Assembly: GCA_030041435.1 (NCBI GenBank)
Contig: JASHNW010000104.1
Location: 21,342 to 85,341, forward strand
Direction: 5' to 3'
DNA: 64,000 nt
From: Acidobacteriaceae bacterium
Lineage (GTDB): Bacteria; Acidobacteriota; Terriglobia; Terriglobales; Acidobacteriaceae
The number at the start of each line of letters is the position of its first letter. Position 1 is the stretch's first letter. Below are positions 55,759 through 64,000 of the stretch, piece by piece. The notes beneath the pieces were generated by a model. It saw nothing but the letters and a program-made list of their open reading frames with translations. It was not told where the DNA came from and did not search any database. A program made the position numbers and the translations under genes.

Positions 55759-56457
55759 ATGGATCAATCGAAGCGTCCGTCCGCTGAACAGTCACGGGCG
55801 GATACCACGCCGAATCGAACGTCCGAACAGAATCGCACCGCGGGCGACGGTGGCTCGGCCCTCGGCCGTTTTTCCCGCCGCTCCTTCCTCGCCCAGCTCG
55901 GCGCGGCAAGCGTGGCGGCTACGGCAGCTCCGCTGGCACACGGAGCCCAGACCAGCACAGACGAAGAAGAGAAGGCAGCCAGTCCGGGCTCGGTTCCGGT
56001 CTCGCTCAACGTCAACGGCAAAGATTACCGGCTGATGCTCGAACCGCGCGTCACGCTGCTCGATGCCATCCGCGATCGCCTGCATCTCTTCGGCACCAAG
56101 AAGGGCTGCGATCACGGACAGTGCGGCGCCTGCACCGTGCACGTGAACGGCCGGCGCGTGAACTCCTGCCTCAGCTTCGCCATCATGCACCAGGGCGACA
56201 GGATCACAACCATCGAAGGCCTCGCGCAACACGGCGAGCTGAGCGCGGTGCAGCAGGCGTTTCTCGAGCACGACGGATTCCAGTGCGGTTACTGCACGCC
56301 GGGGCAAATCATGTCGGCCACCGCGCTGCTCCATGAGCCCATCGGCGCGGACAACGACGCCGTGCGGACAGCCATGAGCGGCAACATCTGCCGCTGCGGA
56401 GCCTACAACAACATCGTGGCCGCCGTGCAGCAGGCCCGCGGGAACCGCACAGCATAA
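55759..56457 (+). CDS. paoA: Periplasmic aldehyde oxidoreductase, [2Fe-2S] subunit (PaoA-like)
   Basis: Small subunit of a xanthine-oxidase-family enzyme, 233 residues. A Tat signal (SRRSFLAQLGAASVAATAAPLAHGA) spans about 39-63. The plant-type ferredoxin cluster is GCDHGQCGACTVHVNGRRVNSC. The second cluster uses CGYCTPGQIM and NICRCGAY. Tat export of the folded subunit should carry the partner subunits along. ATG 55759 is preceded by GGAGGAG. It is the first gene of a five-gene operon arranged like E. coli paoABCD. Confidence 0.92.
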   Translation: MDQSKRPSAEQSRADTTPNRTSEQNRTAGDGGSALGRFSRRSFLAQLGAASVAATAAPLAHGAQTSTDEEEKAASPGSVPVSLNVNGKDYRLMLEPRVTLLDAIRDRLHLFGTKKGCDHGQCGACTVHVNGRRVNSCLSFAIMHQGDRITTIEGLAQHGELSAVQQAFLEHDGFQCGYCTPGQIMSATALLHEPIGADNDAVRTAMSGNICRCGAYNNIVAAVQQARGNRTA

Positions 56458-56469
56458 GGAGCTCGAGCC

Positions 56470-57441
56470 ATGCAGGTATTTCGTTACAGCCAGGCGCGGA
56501 CGGTGGAAGGCGCGGTGCGTGCGAACGGAACATTTCTCGCCGGTGGCACGACGCTCGTCGACCTGATGAAGCTCAACGTGCTGCAGCCTCCCGCAGTCAT
56601 CGACATCAACGGCCTGCCGCTCGATCGCGTCGAATCCCTGCCCAACGGCGGGCTCCGCATCGGCGCGCTGGTGCGCAATAGCGATCTTGCGTGGAATGAG
56701 ACGGTGAAGGAAAAATATACGGTCTTGTCGGAAGCGCTCCTCTCCGGCGCGTCGCCGCAGCTGCGCAATATGGCCACCACCGGCGGCAATCTTCTGCAGA
56801 AGACGCGCTGCTACTACTATCGCGACACCAACTACGCCTGCAACAAGCGCCAGCCCGGCGCGGGCTGCTCCGCGCTCGATGGCTTCAACCGCATCCACGC
56901 CGTGCTCGGCGGCAGCGACCACTGCGTCGCCACCCACCCCTCCGACATGGCCGTAGCCATGATGGCGCTGGAAGCGACCGTGCACACACAGGGGCCGAAG
57001 GGCGAGCGCTCCATCCCCCTCGACGAGTTCTACCTCGTTCCCGGCGACACTCCCGAAAAGGAAAACGTCCTCGTCCCCGGCGAAATCATCACCCACGTCA
57101 CGCTTCCGCCTCTCGCCGCCGGCACCCGTTCGCACTACCTCAAGCTGCGCGACCGCGCCCAGTACGAATTTGCCCTGGCCTCGGTCGCGGTCGTCATTCA
57201 GATCAGCGGCGGTAACATTACCCGCGCCCGCGTCGCCTTCGGCGGCGTTGCCACCAAGCCGTGGCGCTCCCGCGAAGCCGAGAGAGCCCTCGAAGGACAC
57301 GCCGCAACAACCGAGACCTTCAGCCGCGCGTCGGACGCCGCTATGGCCGGAGCAAAACCGCTCCAATACAACGGATTCAAAATTGAGCTGGCCAAACGCG
57401 CCCTGGTGCGCACACTCGAAACCACCACACAGACCGCTTAG
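56470..57441 (+). CDS. paoB: Periplasmic aldehyde oxidoreductase, FAD subunit (PaoB-like)
   Basis: FAD-binding subunit of 323 residues without its own signal, so it is probably exported with Pao[14 protein letters not shown] is the first FAD loop and [10 protein letters not shown] the second. Between them and the next block are [23 protein letters not shown], the Cys-rich insertion that holds an extra [4Fe-4S] cluster in E. coli PaoB and is absent from ordinary CoxM-type subunits. The stop codon at 57439-57441 overlaps the first bases of an inverted-repeat element. Confidence 0.92.
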   Translation: MQVFRYSQARTVEGAVRANGTFLAGGTTLVDLMKLNVLQPPAVIDINGLPLDRVESLPNGGLRIGALVRNSDLAWNETVKEKYTVLSEALLSGASPQLRNMATTGGNLLQKTRCYYYRDTNYACNKRQPGAGCSALDGFNRIHAVLGGSDHCVATHPSDMAVAMMALEATVHTQGPKGERSIPLDEFYLVPGDTPEKENVLVPGEIITHVTLPPLAAGTRSHYLKLRDRAQYEFALASVAVVIQISGGNITRARVAFGGVATKPWRSREAERALEGHAATTETFSRASDAAMAGAKPLQYNGFKIELAKRALVRTLETTTQTA

Positions 57442-57504
57442 AGGCTGCTATTAACTTTCCCACGACCGGCCCACAGGGCCGCGCGAAAGTTAATAGCAGC
57501 CTCT
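57440..57504. repeat. 65-bp inverted-repeat element between paoB and paoC
   Basis: AGAGGCTGCTATTAACTTTC (57440-57459) and its exact complement GAAAGTTAATAGCAGCCTCT (57485-57504) flank a 25-base GC-rich spacer. The transcript would form a very stable 20-bp hairpin inside the operon. The left arm recurs with one change at 63880-63899, so it is a dispersed element. Confidence 0.85.
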
Positions 57505-57539
57505 CACCAACCCACACTCTTCCTCAGGGAGCAAGCGGA

Positions 57540-59795
57540 ATGAGCACATCGATCATCGGAGCCCCCGTCACCCGCGTGGATGGCCGCGCGAAAGTCACCG
57601 GAGCGGCACAATACGCAGTCGACCATTCCCCCAGCAACGTAGCCTTCGGCTATCCGGTGTGGAGCACCATCGGGAACGGCCGCATCGCGAACATCGATAC
57701 CTCCGCAGCGGAGCGCATGCCGGGCGTCCTCGCTGTCCTGCATCACGGCAATGCGGACCCACTCTTCCGCCCCGCGGAGCGCTTTGAGCCGTACAGCCGC
57801 GCCGGCGAGGTTCGCCCGCCCTTCGAGGACGACCAGGTCTATTACTACGGCCAGTATGTCGCTCTGGTGGTGGCCAACACCTTCGAGCAGGCGCAGGCCG
57901 CGGCGTCGGCGGTCAGGGTAGAGTATCAGCCCCGCCCCTCCGTGGTTACGCTGGCTGCGGCGCCCGCGCCCCAGCAGCCGCCGCTTCTGCACTACCTCCG
58001 CGGCAACGCGGTCCAGGCCTTCGACCGCGCGCCTGTCAGGATCGACCAGACCTACGAGATTCCCACGGAAACCCACAACCCGATGGAATTGCACGCCACC
58101 ACCGCTGTGTGGGACGGCGACCGCCTGACCCTGTACGAGTCTTCGCAGGGCGTGGTGAACCACCAGCACGTCATGTCGGAGATGATGGGCATCCCCGTCG
58201 ATCGCGTCACCGTGCTGTCGCCGTACATCGGCTCAGGCTTCGGCGGCAAGCTCTTTCCCTGGCCGCACTCCATGCTGGCTGCCATGGCCGCCCGGCGGGT
58301 GCAGCGCCCGGTGAAGGTCCAGGTGCCGCGCGACCTCATGTTCACCACCGTCGGCCACCGCCCGCTCACCCACCAGCACGTGCGAATCGGCGCGACGCAG
58401 GACGGAAAGCTGCTTTCGATCGAGCACGACGTGCAGCAGCCCACTTCGCTGGTCGACACGTTTGTGGAGAACTGCATCGGCGTCACCAGTATGCTCTACA
58501 GCTGCCCGAATGTGGGGACGCAGCAGCAGCTTATCCCCATGAATATCGGCACGCCGACGCCGATGCGCGGACCGGGTATCGTTTCCGGGCTCTTCCCGCT
58601 CGAATCGGCGCTCGATGAGCTCGCCGTCCAACTCAAAATGGATCCCCTTGATCTGCGGCTGAAGAATTACGCCGAGCAGGACGAGAGCTACGACCCCCCG
58701 CGGCCCTTCTCGAGCAAACGCCTGCGCGAGTGCTACCAGGCTGGCGCGGAGAAGTGGGGATGGTCGCGGCGCACGCCTCAGGTAGGCTCGATGCGGCGCG
58801 GGAACGAGATCGTGGGCTGGGGCATGGCCACCGCCACCTGGCACGCCGGCCGCGGCTCGGCCACCGTGCGCGTCCGCCTGAATGCGGACGGCACCGCCCG
58901 CGCCAGTTGCGCGACCCAGGATATCGGCACCGGAACCTATACCGTCTTCGCTCAGGTGGTCGCGGAGAAGACGGGCATCCCCATCGACAAAATCGAAGTC
59001 GTGCTCGGCGACAGCTCGCTGCCCGACGGCCCCACCTCTGGTGGCTCGACGGCCACCGCGACCGTGCTGCCCGCCGTAGACCAGGCGACCCAGGGCGCGA
59101 TCGGCCGCGTCATCGCCGTGGCGCAGCAGACGCCCGGATCGCCATTCTACCCGGGCGACCATGCGCAGACCGCCGGAGATCCGCCGAAGCTTGCCATGAC
59201 CGCGGGGCGCATTCACCTGGCCGACCGGCCGCCGGAGAGCGGCGTTCCCTTCGGAGAAATCATCGCCGGAGCACGCCTGGCCGCGCTCGATGCCGAAGCG
59301 CGCACCGCGCCCGATCCGCGCGACGAGCACCGGTATTCTTCCCACTCCTTCGGTGCGCAGTTCATTGAGGTCACCTGGGACCCCGGAATCGCGCGCCTCC
59401 GCGTCAGCCGCGGCCTCACGGTCATCGACGCCGGCCGCATCATCAACCAGAAGACCGGGCGCAATCAGATCCTGGGCGCCGTCGTCATGGGCATCGGCAT
59501 GGGCATCTTCGAGGAAACGCTCTACGATCCGCGCAATGCCAAGCCGCTGAATAACAACTACTCTGACTATCTGGTCGCGACGAATGCCGATGTTCCCGAT
59601 CTGGACTGCATCTTTGTCGAGTATCCTGATTTGCATCTCAACGAGTACGGCGCGCGCGGCATCGGCGAAATCGGTCTGGCCGGCGTGGCTCCGGCACTCA
59701 CAGCAGCGGTCTATCACGCAACCGGCGTGCGCGTGCGCAGGCTGCCGGTGCGGGTGGAAAACCTAATGGCGGGTTCGCAGCAGAAAATCGCCTGA
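57540..59795 (+). CDS. paoC: Periplasmic aldehyde oxidoreductase, molybdopterin subunit (PaoC-like)
   Basis: Catalytic subunit of 751 residues in the xanthine oxidase family. VTRVDGRAKVTGAAQYAVD starts the domain. GSGFGGKLFPWPH binds the cofactor, PTPMRGPGIVSGLF carries the substrate-site residues, and GARGIGEIGLAGVAPAL near the C-terminus contains the catalytic Glu. PaoC uses molybdopterin cytosine dinucleotide, which fits the MocA-like gene two genes on. Expected to oxidise a broad range of aldehydes in the periplasm. Confidence 0.92.
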   Translation: MSTSIIGAPVTRVDGRAKVTGAAQYAVDHSPSNVAFGYPVWSTIGNGRIANIDTSAAERMPGVLAVLHHGNADPLFRPAERFEPYSRAGEVRPPFEDDQVYYYGQYVALVVANTFEQAQAAASAVRVEYQPRPSVVTLAAAPAPQQPPLLHYLRGNAVQAFDRAPVRIDQTYEIPTETHNPMELHATTAVWDGDRLTLYESSQGVVNHQHVMSEMMGIPVDRVTVLSPYIGSGFGGKLFPWPHSMLAAMAARRVQRPVKVQVPRDLMFTTVGHRPLTHQHVRIGATQDGKLLSIEHDVQQPTSLVDTFVENCIGVTSMLYSCPNVGTQQQLIPMNIGTPTPMRGPGIVSGLFPLESALDELAVQLKMDPLDLRLKNYAEQDESYDPPRPFSSKRLRECYQAGAEKWGWSRRTPQVGSMRRGNEIVGWGMATATWHAGRGSATVRVRLNADGTARASCATQDIGTGTYTVFAQVVAEKTGIPIDKIEVVLGDSSLPDGPTSGGSTATATVLPAVDQATQGAIGRVIAVAQQTPGSPFYPGDHAQTAGDPPKLAMTAGRIHLADRPPESGVPFGEIIAGARLAALDAEARTAPDPRDEHRYSSHSFGAQFIEVTWDPGIARLRVSRGLTVIDAGRIINQKTGRNQILGAVVMGIGMGIFEETLYDPRNAKPLNNNYSDYLVATNADVPDLDCIFVEYPDLHLNEYGARGIGEIGLAGVAPALTAAVYHATGVRVRRLPVRVENLMAGSQQKIA

Positions 59796-59827
59796 GCCCG
59801 GGAGTCTGTCACAATTGCGGTAGCCGC

Positions 59828-60904
59828 ATGTCGGAAGTGGGCCAAATCCTCGATCTGTGGAGACGCGTCGGCGCCGCGGGTGAAGAAATCTGCCTCGCGA
59901 CTGTTGTGGCCATCGAAGGATCGGCCTATCGCCGCCCCGGGGCGCGCATGCTGCTCACCGCTTCGGGCCGGCGTGCGGGCACCGTCAGCGGTGGCTGCCT
60001 CGAAGCCGAGATCGCGAAAAAAGCGTGGTGGCTCACCGCGCAAGGTCCGGCCATCCAGCGCTACAGCAGCTTTTTCGACGACGACGGCGACATGCCCTAC
60101 GGCCTTGGCTGCGGAGGAACCGTAATCGTCCTGCTCGAGCGCGGCGATGCAGCTACGCATTCCATGGAAGCTCTCCGGAGCAGCGTCGAAGACCGCAAAC
60201 CCTGGATCGTCGTAACCGATATCGGCACAAAATCCCCAGGAACCGTACTGATCGTGAGTGAGCGTGGCGAGATCACGTACGTGCGCGAGCCAAGGGGTAC
60301 CCCTGCCGGCGATTCCACCGTTTTGGCGGCCCAGGCGCGGGAGGCCCGCGCGTCGCAGCGCGTAACCGGTCCTCAGGGAGATTTCTTCGTCGAGTATTTG
60401 GCCCCGCCGCCATCTGTCTTCATCTTCGGCGCCGGCGACGATGCCCAGCCTCTCGTCGACTTCACCTCCGCGCTCGGCTGGCATGTCACCGTGGCCGATG
60501 GCCGCTCACAGCTTGCCCGCGCGGACCGCTTTCCCAGGGCGGCGCGGGTTCAGCCGCTCCGTGACGCGCTGGCCGCAATTGCGATTGAATCCTCTTCCGC
60601 GGTCCTTATGACCCACAGCTACGAGCAGGATCGAGCAGTCCTGCGCGCCCTTGTGCCGCTCGGCCTGAAATATCTCGGTATCCTGGGGCCAAGGCAGCGC
60701 ACCGAGCGCCTCGCCGCGGAGATTGCCCCCGGTCTCGGCCTCACCGCGGAAGAATGTTTGTCCCGCCTCCACGCGCCCATTGGCCTGGATCTCGGCGGAC
60801 ACTCTCCGTCGGCCATCGCCCTATCCATCGCAGCGGAGCTTCAGGCGGTCTTCGCCGGACGCGAGGCGAAGAAGCTCTCCATCGTCCGGCTGACCCATGC
60901 CTGA
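59828..60904 (+). CDS. paoD: XdhC/CoxI-family Mo-cofactor insertion protein (PaoD-like)
   Basis: Cytoplasmic chaperone of 358 residues that binds the cofactor, promotes its sulfuration and inserts it into the large subunit. VVAIEGSAYRRPGARMLLTASGRRAGTVSGGCLEAEI is the XdhC N-terminal domain. FIFGAGDDAQPLVDFTSALGWHVTVADGR is the Rossmann domain, ending in HAPIGLDLGGHSPSAIALSIAAEL. It overlaps the next gene by eight bases. Confidence 0.9.
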   Translation: MSEVGQILDLWRRVGAAGEEICLATVVAIEGSAYRRPGARMLLTASGRRAGTVSGGCLEAEIAKKAWWLTAQGPAIQRYSSFFDDDGDMPYGLGCGGTVIVLLERGDAATHSMEALRSSVEDRKPWIVVTDIGTKSPGTVLIVSERGEITYVREPRGTPAGDSTVLAAQAREARASQRVTGPQGDFFVEYLAPPPSVFIFGAGDDAQPLVDFTSALGWHVTVADGRSQLARADRFPRAARVQPLRDALAAIAIESSSAVLMTHSYEQDRAVLRALVPLGLKYLGILGPRQRTERLAAEIAPGLGLTAEECLSRLHAPIGLDLGGHSPSAIALSIAAELQAVFAGREAKKLSIVRLTHA

Positions 60905-61514
60905 CGCCGCCCGTGAGCCCGGGTCGCCACAAATCGCCGCTGTCCTCCTCGCCGCCGGGGCATCTACGCGTCTCGGACAATCCAAACAACTGATTCAGGT
61001 TGCCGGCGAATCTCTGCTCCGCCGCAGCGCCCGCCTGGCCGTCGAGGCCGGTTGTGCGCCGGTCTTTGTCGTCCTTGGATTTGAAGCCGAACGCATGCGG
61101 ACCGAGCTTGAGGGGCTCAAAGTCCAGACCGTCGTCAACAACGAGTGGAAGGAAGGGATGGGTTCCTCTCTGCGTCGCGGCGTAGCCGCTGCCAGCCAAA
61201 CCCAGACCCACCCCGCCGGAGTCCTGGTCCTCGTCTGCGACCAGCTCCGCCTGAACCTGGAGCATCTTTCGAATCTGCTTGATCGACACACGCACGGGGC
61301 CGCGCCCATCACCGCCTCTCTCTATGCCGGCAAATCTGGCGTGCCAGCCGTTTTTGCGGCTCGGCTCTTCCCGGAGTTACTGGCTGCCGAGGGCGACTCC
61401 GGAGCCAGGAACCTCATTCTCCAGTACGGCTCCCGCGTCCAAACCCTGGCCTGGCCCGACGGTGCGCTGGATCTTGATCTTCCTGAGCAATTGGCGGGGC
61501 TGAGTGCCCCCTGA
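60897..61514 (+). CDS. mocA: MocA-like molybdenum cofactor cytidylyltransferase
   Basis: Adds CMP to molybdopterin to make the dinucleotide needed by PaoC-type enzymes. The 205-residue NTP-transferase fold has AVLLAAGASTRLGQSKQL, VNNEWKEGMGSSLRRGV and LVLVCDQ, the last being the metal-binding segment. The overlap with the XdhC-like gene and position after paoC support this substrate rather than another nucleotidyl acceptor. Confidence 0.88.
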   Translation: MPDAAREPGSPQIAAVLLAAGASTRLGQSKQLIQVAGESLLRRSARLAVEAGCAPVFVVLGFEAERMRTELEGLKVQTVVNNEWKEGMGSSLRRGVAAASQTQTHPAGVLVLVCDQLRLNLEHLSNLLDRHTHGAAPITASLYAGKSGVPAVFAARLFPELLAAEGDSGARNLILQYGSRVQTLAWPDGALDLDLPEQLAGLSAP

Positions 61515-61568
61515 TCTCCTGCTGGCAGAAGTTGGCAAGATTACCTCAGTGCAGCGATTTTGATGAAT

Positions 61569-61584
61569 GTGAATTATTATTCAC
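61569..61584. promoter_or_regulatory. AT-rich palindrome upstream of the GvpL/F gene
   Basis: GTGAATTATTATTCAC is a perfect 6-bp inverted repeat around TATT, in an AT-rich patch 55 bases after mocA and 210 bases before the GvpL/F start. It could be an operator or part of a promoter region. Nothing else is recognised in the 279-base gap. Confidence 0.4.
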
Positions 61585-61793
61585 TTCATGAAAGCAGATT
61601 TGTTTTCCTCCGCTAACCACCGGCCAGGACCAGCGTAGGGCTGTTGCCAGGCGTTTACACGCAGGACTAGCATACGGGTCAGTTTGGTGGAGTTCGTGGA
61701 TCCTGCGGGCTCGCCAAAAGAAGAAGCCATGTCCATCCCCGAAAAGCTGTTGTCCGAATCACATTCCCAAACCAGCGTGCGGAGCGATCCAAT

Positions 61794-62585
61794 ATGGCGT
61801 GGTATGCCTACTGTATAACCGAAAGACAGGCCTTTCCTGAGCTGCTTCGCCACCGGAAGCCGATTCCGATGGAAGCAGTTACCGGAATCCAGGGAAATCA
61901 AATCTTCCTCTACCCAGCCAGTGATTTAGCAGTCATCGTCAGCGAATATTCCTCCTCCGACAACCTCAACCAGCAAGCCGGCATGGAGCATGCCCGGGTG
62001 ATCGCGGACTGCTTCAAAACCTCCACCGTCCTTCCTTTCCGCTTTGGAACGGTTTTTGCCGACGACGAAGCGTTGCGCCGCTCGATCCGATCGAACCAGC
62101 GGCAGTTTCTCACCAACATCGAACGGCTGCGCGGCAAGGCTGAGATGCACCTCAAAGTCATGCTCGACGACTGTTGCCGCGACCAGATCCGGCGCTATGC
62201 GCCGGCGGCTGCCCTGCCCACGGTGGGCAAGGCCTATTTGTCGAATCTGCGCGAAAACGCGACCCTGCAGCGCGAGCGCCAGACCAAAGCGCGCGCTGTC
62301 TCCGTCCAGATGCATCGCATGTTCCTCCCGCTGGCGGAAGAAGTCACCTGCCGGCGCATGGACACAGGCAAGATGCTGCTGGACATTGCCCATCTGATCG
62401 ATTCCGCGAGCGTGGAGCGTTACCAGAACAAGTACTCCAGCGCGAGCGTTCTGATGAAAGATTGCCAGATGCAGCTATCCGGGCCGTGGCCACCCTATCA
62501 CTTCGTGCACCGGCTCACCCATCACAATGCAGCCCCCGGCACGGCAGCCGCAGCCCGCCCGGCTAACCTCGCGGCATCGGCTTAG
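61794..62585 (+). CDS. Orphan GvpL/GvpF-family (gas vesicle) protein
   Basis: A 263-residue protein matching the GvpL/GvpF plan. The N-terminal domain is WYAYCITE ... IFLYPASDLAVIVSEYS. The central motif is EHARVIADCFKTSTVLPFRFGTVFADDEALRRSI, including the diagnostic LPFRFGTVF. RLRGKAEMHLKVMLDD and GPWPPYHFV near the C-terminus complete the match. In gas-vesicle producers GvpF/L are minor structural or chaperone proteins. No gvpA or other gvp gene lies in this window. GGAG lies nine bases before the ATG. Confidence 0.85.
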   Translation: MAWYAYCITERQAFPELLRHRKPIPMEAVTGIQGNQIFLYPASDLAVIVSEYSSSDNLNQQAGMEHARVIADCFKTSTVLPFRFGTVFADDEALRRSIRSNQRQFLTNIERLRGKAEMHLKVMLDDCCRDQIRRYAPAAALPTVGKAYLSNLRENATLQRERQTKARAVSVQMHRMFLPLAEEVTCRRMDTGKMLLDIAHLIDSASVERYQNKYSSASVLMKDCQMQLSGPWPPYHFVHRLTHHNAAPGTAAAARPANLAASA

Positions 62586-62612
62586 CATCCGACTCTGCAG
62601 AACGGAAAAAGA

Positions 62613-62647
62613 AAAGCCCCGGCGGACCCACGAACCACCGGGGCTTT
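62613..62647. terminator. Intrinsic terminator hairpin after the GvpL/F gene
   Basis: AAAGCCCCGG (62613-62622) pairs perfectly with CCGGGGCTTT (62638-62647), 28 bases past the stop. The T-run is short on the plus strand (CTTT) but longer on the minus strand (TTTTCTTTTT), so it may work in both directions. Confidence 0.7.
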
Positions 62648-62883
62648 CATGGAGGGCAGCAAGGAGCGTCAACAGATGCGCAGCGCCCCGCGCGCCTCTG
62701 TTTTATAGACGCACAACCCCCGCGAAAAGTTAAACCTTTTTGCACAACCCCGTCCTGGTCGTGCCCCTCGGCCGTTTCTATCGCTCTACGACCTGTTTTC
62801 AGTCGTCTCACGACATAATTCCCTCCTCCCCGGTCTCGCTGGCCCCGACCGTGCCAGCCGTCCGCTCCGGCGCAGCGGGTATC

Positions 62884-63894
62884 ATGGCAGAGGCTATGAC
62901 GAAGCTCGCCTTTCTTTTTCCGGGACAGAACTCGCAATACGCTGGCATGGGGCGCGATCTTGCGGAGAAATTCCCCATCGCGCGCCGCACCTTCGAAGAA
63001 GCGGACGACGCTCTGGGCTTCTCCATCTCGAAGCTCTGCTTCGACGGTCCCGAAGAGCAACTGAAGCTGACGGAGTTTCAGCAGCCCGCCATCTGCAGCG
63101 TCTCCGTCGCAGCGCTGCGGGTGCTTCAGGAGCAGGGGATCTCGCCTGCATACGTCGCCGGCCACTCACTCGGCGAGTACGCAGCGAACGTCGCCGCCGG
63201 CTCGCTGGCCTTCGCCGACGCTGTGCGCACGGTGCGCCAGCGCGGCCGGTTCATGCAGGAAGCGGTGTCGCCGGGCCGGGGCGCGATGGCCGCCGTGCTA
63301 GGGCTCAGCTCAGAAGAAACCGCGCGCGTCTGCAGTGATGCCGCCTCCGCAACGCAGAGCATCGTCTCCGCCGCCAACTTCAATTCGCCTGAGCAGACCG
63401 TCATCTCCGGCGATGCTCCGGCCGTAGAGCGAGCCGCAGCGCTGTGCAGGGATCGCGGTGCGAAGCGCGTGGTCATGCTGCAGGTCAGCGCACCTTTCCA
63501 CTGCGCGCTCATGCAGCCTGCGCAGGATCGCCTCGCGGAGCTGCTGCGCGCCACGGAATTTGCCGTCCCCGGCGTTCCCGTAGCCATCAATGTTGACGCA
63601 GCGCTGGTGTCCGAGCCCGCGCAACTGCGTGAGGCGCTCATCCGCCAGGTCACCGGCGCAGTGCGCTGGGTTGAGTCGGTGCGCCTCCTCATTGCGCAGG
63701 GTCCGGCGGCCTTTGTCGAGGTTGGTCCGGGCAAAGTTCTCTGCGGCCTGATGCGCCAAATCGACCGCAGTCAGTCGTGCGTCAATGTAGAGGACGAGGC
63801 GAGCCTCGAGAAGGCGTTACAGAGCACAGGGCACAGAGCTCAGAGCACGGAGCATAGAGTCCGGAAATCGCCGGAGCTTAGAGGCTGTTATTAA
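62884..63894 (+). CDS. fabD: Malonyl-CoA-ACP transacylase FabD
   Basis: Loads malonyl groups on ACP for fatty acid synthesis. FLFPGQNSQYAGMG, the nucleophile S95 in VAGHSLGEYAA, QRGRFMQEA with the conserved Arg, and the His in SAPFHCALMQPA are all present. The ATG at 62884 starts the homologous region; an ATG at 62896 is nearly equivalent. The native domain ends near CVNVEDEASLEKAL. The last 27 residues (QSTGHRAQST ... LRGCY) are encoded by a stutter repeat and then by the left arm of an inverted-repeat element, which also supplies the stop codon. Confidence 0.93.
   Translation: MAEAMTKLAFLFPGQNSQYAGMGRDLAEKFPIARRTFEEADDALGFSISKLCFDGPEEQLKLTEFQQPAICSVSVAALRVLQEQGISPAYVAGHSLGEYAANVAAGSLAFADAVRTVRQRGRFMQEAVSPGRGAMAAVLGLSSEETARVCSDAASATQSIVSAANFNSPEQTVISGDAPAVERAAALCRDRGAKRVVMLQVSAPFHCALMQPAQDRLAELLRATEFAVPGVPVAINVDAALVSEPAQLREALIRQVTGAVRWVESVRLLIAQGPAAFVEVGPGKVLCGLMRQIDRSQSCVNVEDEASLEKALQSTGHRAQSTEHRVRKSPELRGCY
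63820..63850 (+). repeat. CAGAGCACAGGG-type stutter repeat at the 3' end of fabD
   Basis: Matches the repeat at 33106-33136 in ispE at 28 of 30 bases and is read in the same frame (QSTGHRAQST). Degenerate copies of the unit continue to about 63860. Confidence 0.8.
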
Positions 63895-64000
63895 CTTTCG
63901 CGCGGCCGGCGTTGCGAGGGAAAATCGGGCCAGACGAAGCCGAGCCCGAAGGCTGTGGCGGGCCCACCGTCGAGGGCGAGAATGAAGTATGGCCCGATTT
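63880..64000. repeat. Second copy of the inverted-repeat element, running off the window
   Basis: AGAGGCTGTTATTAACTTTC at 63880-63899 matches the arm at 57440 with one substitution. Inside it, AAATCGGGCCA (63922-63932) and TGGCCCGATTT (63990-64000) form a perfect 11-bp inverted repeat ending at the last base of the window. The outer right arm should lie just beyond. This copy carries a longer interior than the 65-bp copy. Confidence 0.7.

Overview
The window is visibly GC-rich, densely coded DNA from a Gram-negative bacterium with a lipid A-containing outer membrane: it has fabZ-lpxA, bamA-skp and a large Oar-type TonB-dependent receptor. The receptor with its N-terminal carboxypeptidase-like domain, a decayed relative of it, the GH106 and GH1 glycosidases and the many short stuttering dispersed repeats suggest an Acidobacteriota (Terriglobia-like) genome. 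That assignment is inference from gene content only. The sequence looks chromosomal.

Layout. 1-2.6 kb: the N-terminal part of a GH106 alpha-L-rhamnosidase (cut by the window edge) and a decayed TonB-receptor fragment. 2.6-6.5 kb: a small islet between an intact tRNA-Ala(CGC) gene and a 3' fragment of the same tRNA. Its cargo is one large perforin-like (MACPF) protein, plus a fragment of an SRAP/YedK gene. 6.6-10 kb: an alanyl-tRNA editing protein, an ArsB-like transporter and a VapBC-type toxin-antitoxin pair. 10-15.8 kb: envelope genes fabZ-lpxA convergent with bamA-skp. 16-25.4 kb: a molybdopterin oxidoreductase, a second toxin-antitoxin pair, a PhoR-like kinase, a DinB-fold protein, a TauE/SafE permease, a LysR regulator divergent from a Tat-exported GH1 protein lacking its acid/base glutamate, and a PhoB-like regulator. 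25.8-29.4 kb: a receiver-kinase pair, a cation efflux protein with a natural histidine tail, and a small membrane protein.

29.5-41.4 kb is mostly housekeeping: hslV-hslU, a repeat-filled intergenic region, ispE, tRNA-Gln, prs, rplY, pth, rpsF, rpsR, rplI, a TIM-barrel protein, asnS and an arginase. 41.4-50.5 kb holds a membrane protein, a dolichol-phosphate-mannose-synthase-like glycosyltransferase, an M3 oligopeptidase, an NPP-type phosphodiesterase, nagA, an ECF sigma factor with a putative anti-sigma partner, and a methyltransferase-like protein. 50.7-61.5 kb has a TonB receptor behind a CRP-like palindrome, pgsA, and a complete paoABCD-like periplasmic aldehyde oxidoreductase operon with a MocA-type nucleotidyltransferase. 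The window ends with an orphan GvpL/GvpF-family gene and fabD.

The points most worth following up are: the MACPF protein with three roughly 105-residue C-terminal modules in a tRNA-flanked islet; the GH1 protein with Met in place of the acid/base Glu; the orphan gas-vesicle-family gene; an inverted-repeat element found after paoB and at the end of fabD, where it supplies the stop codon; and a stutter repeat inserted in frame in both ispE and fabD.
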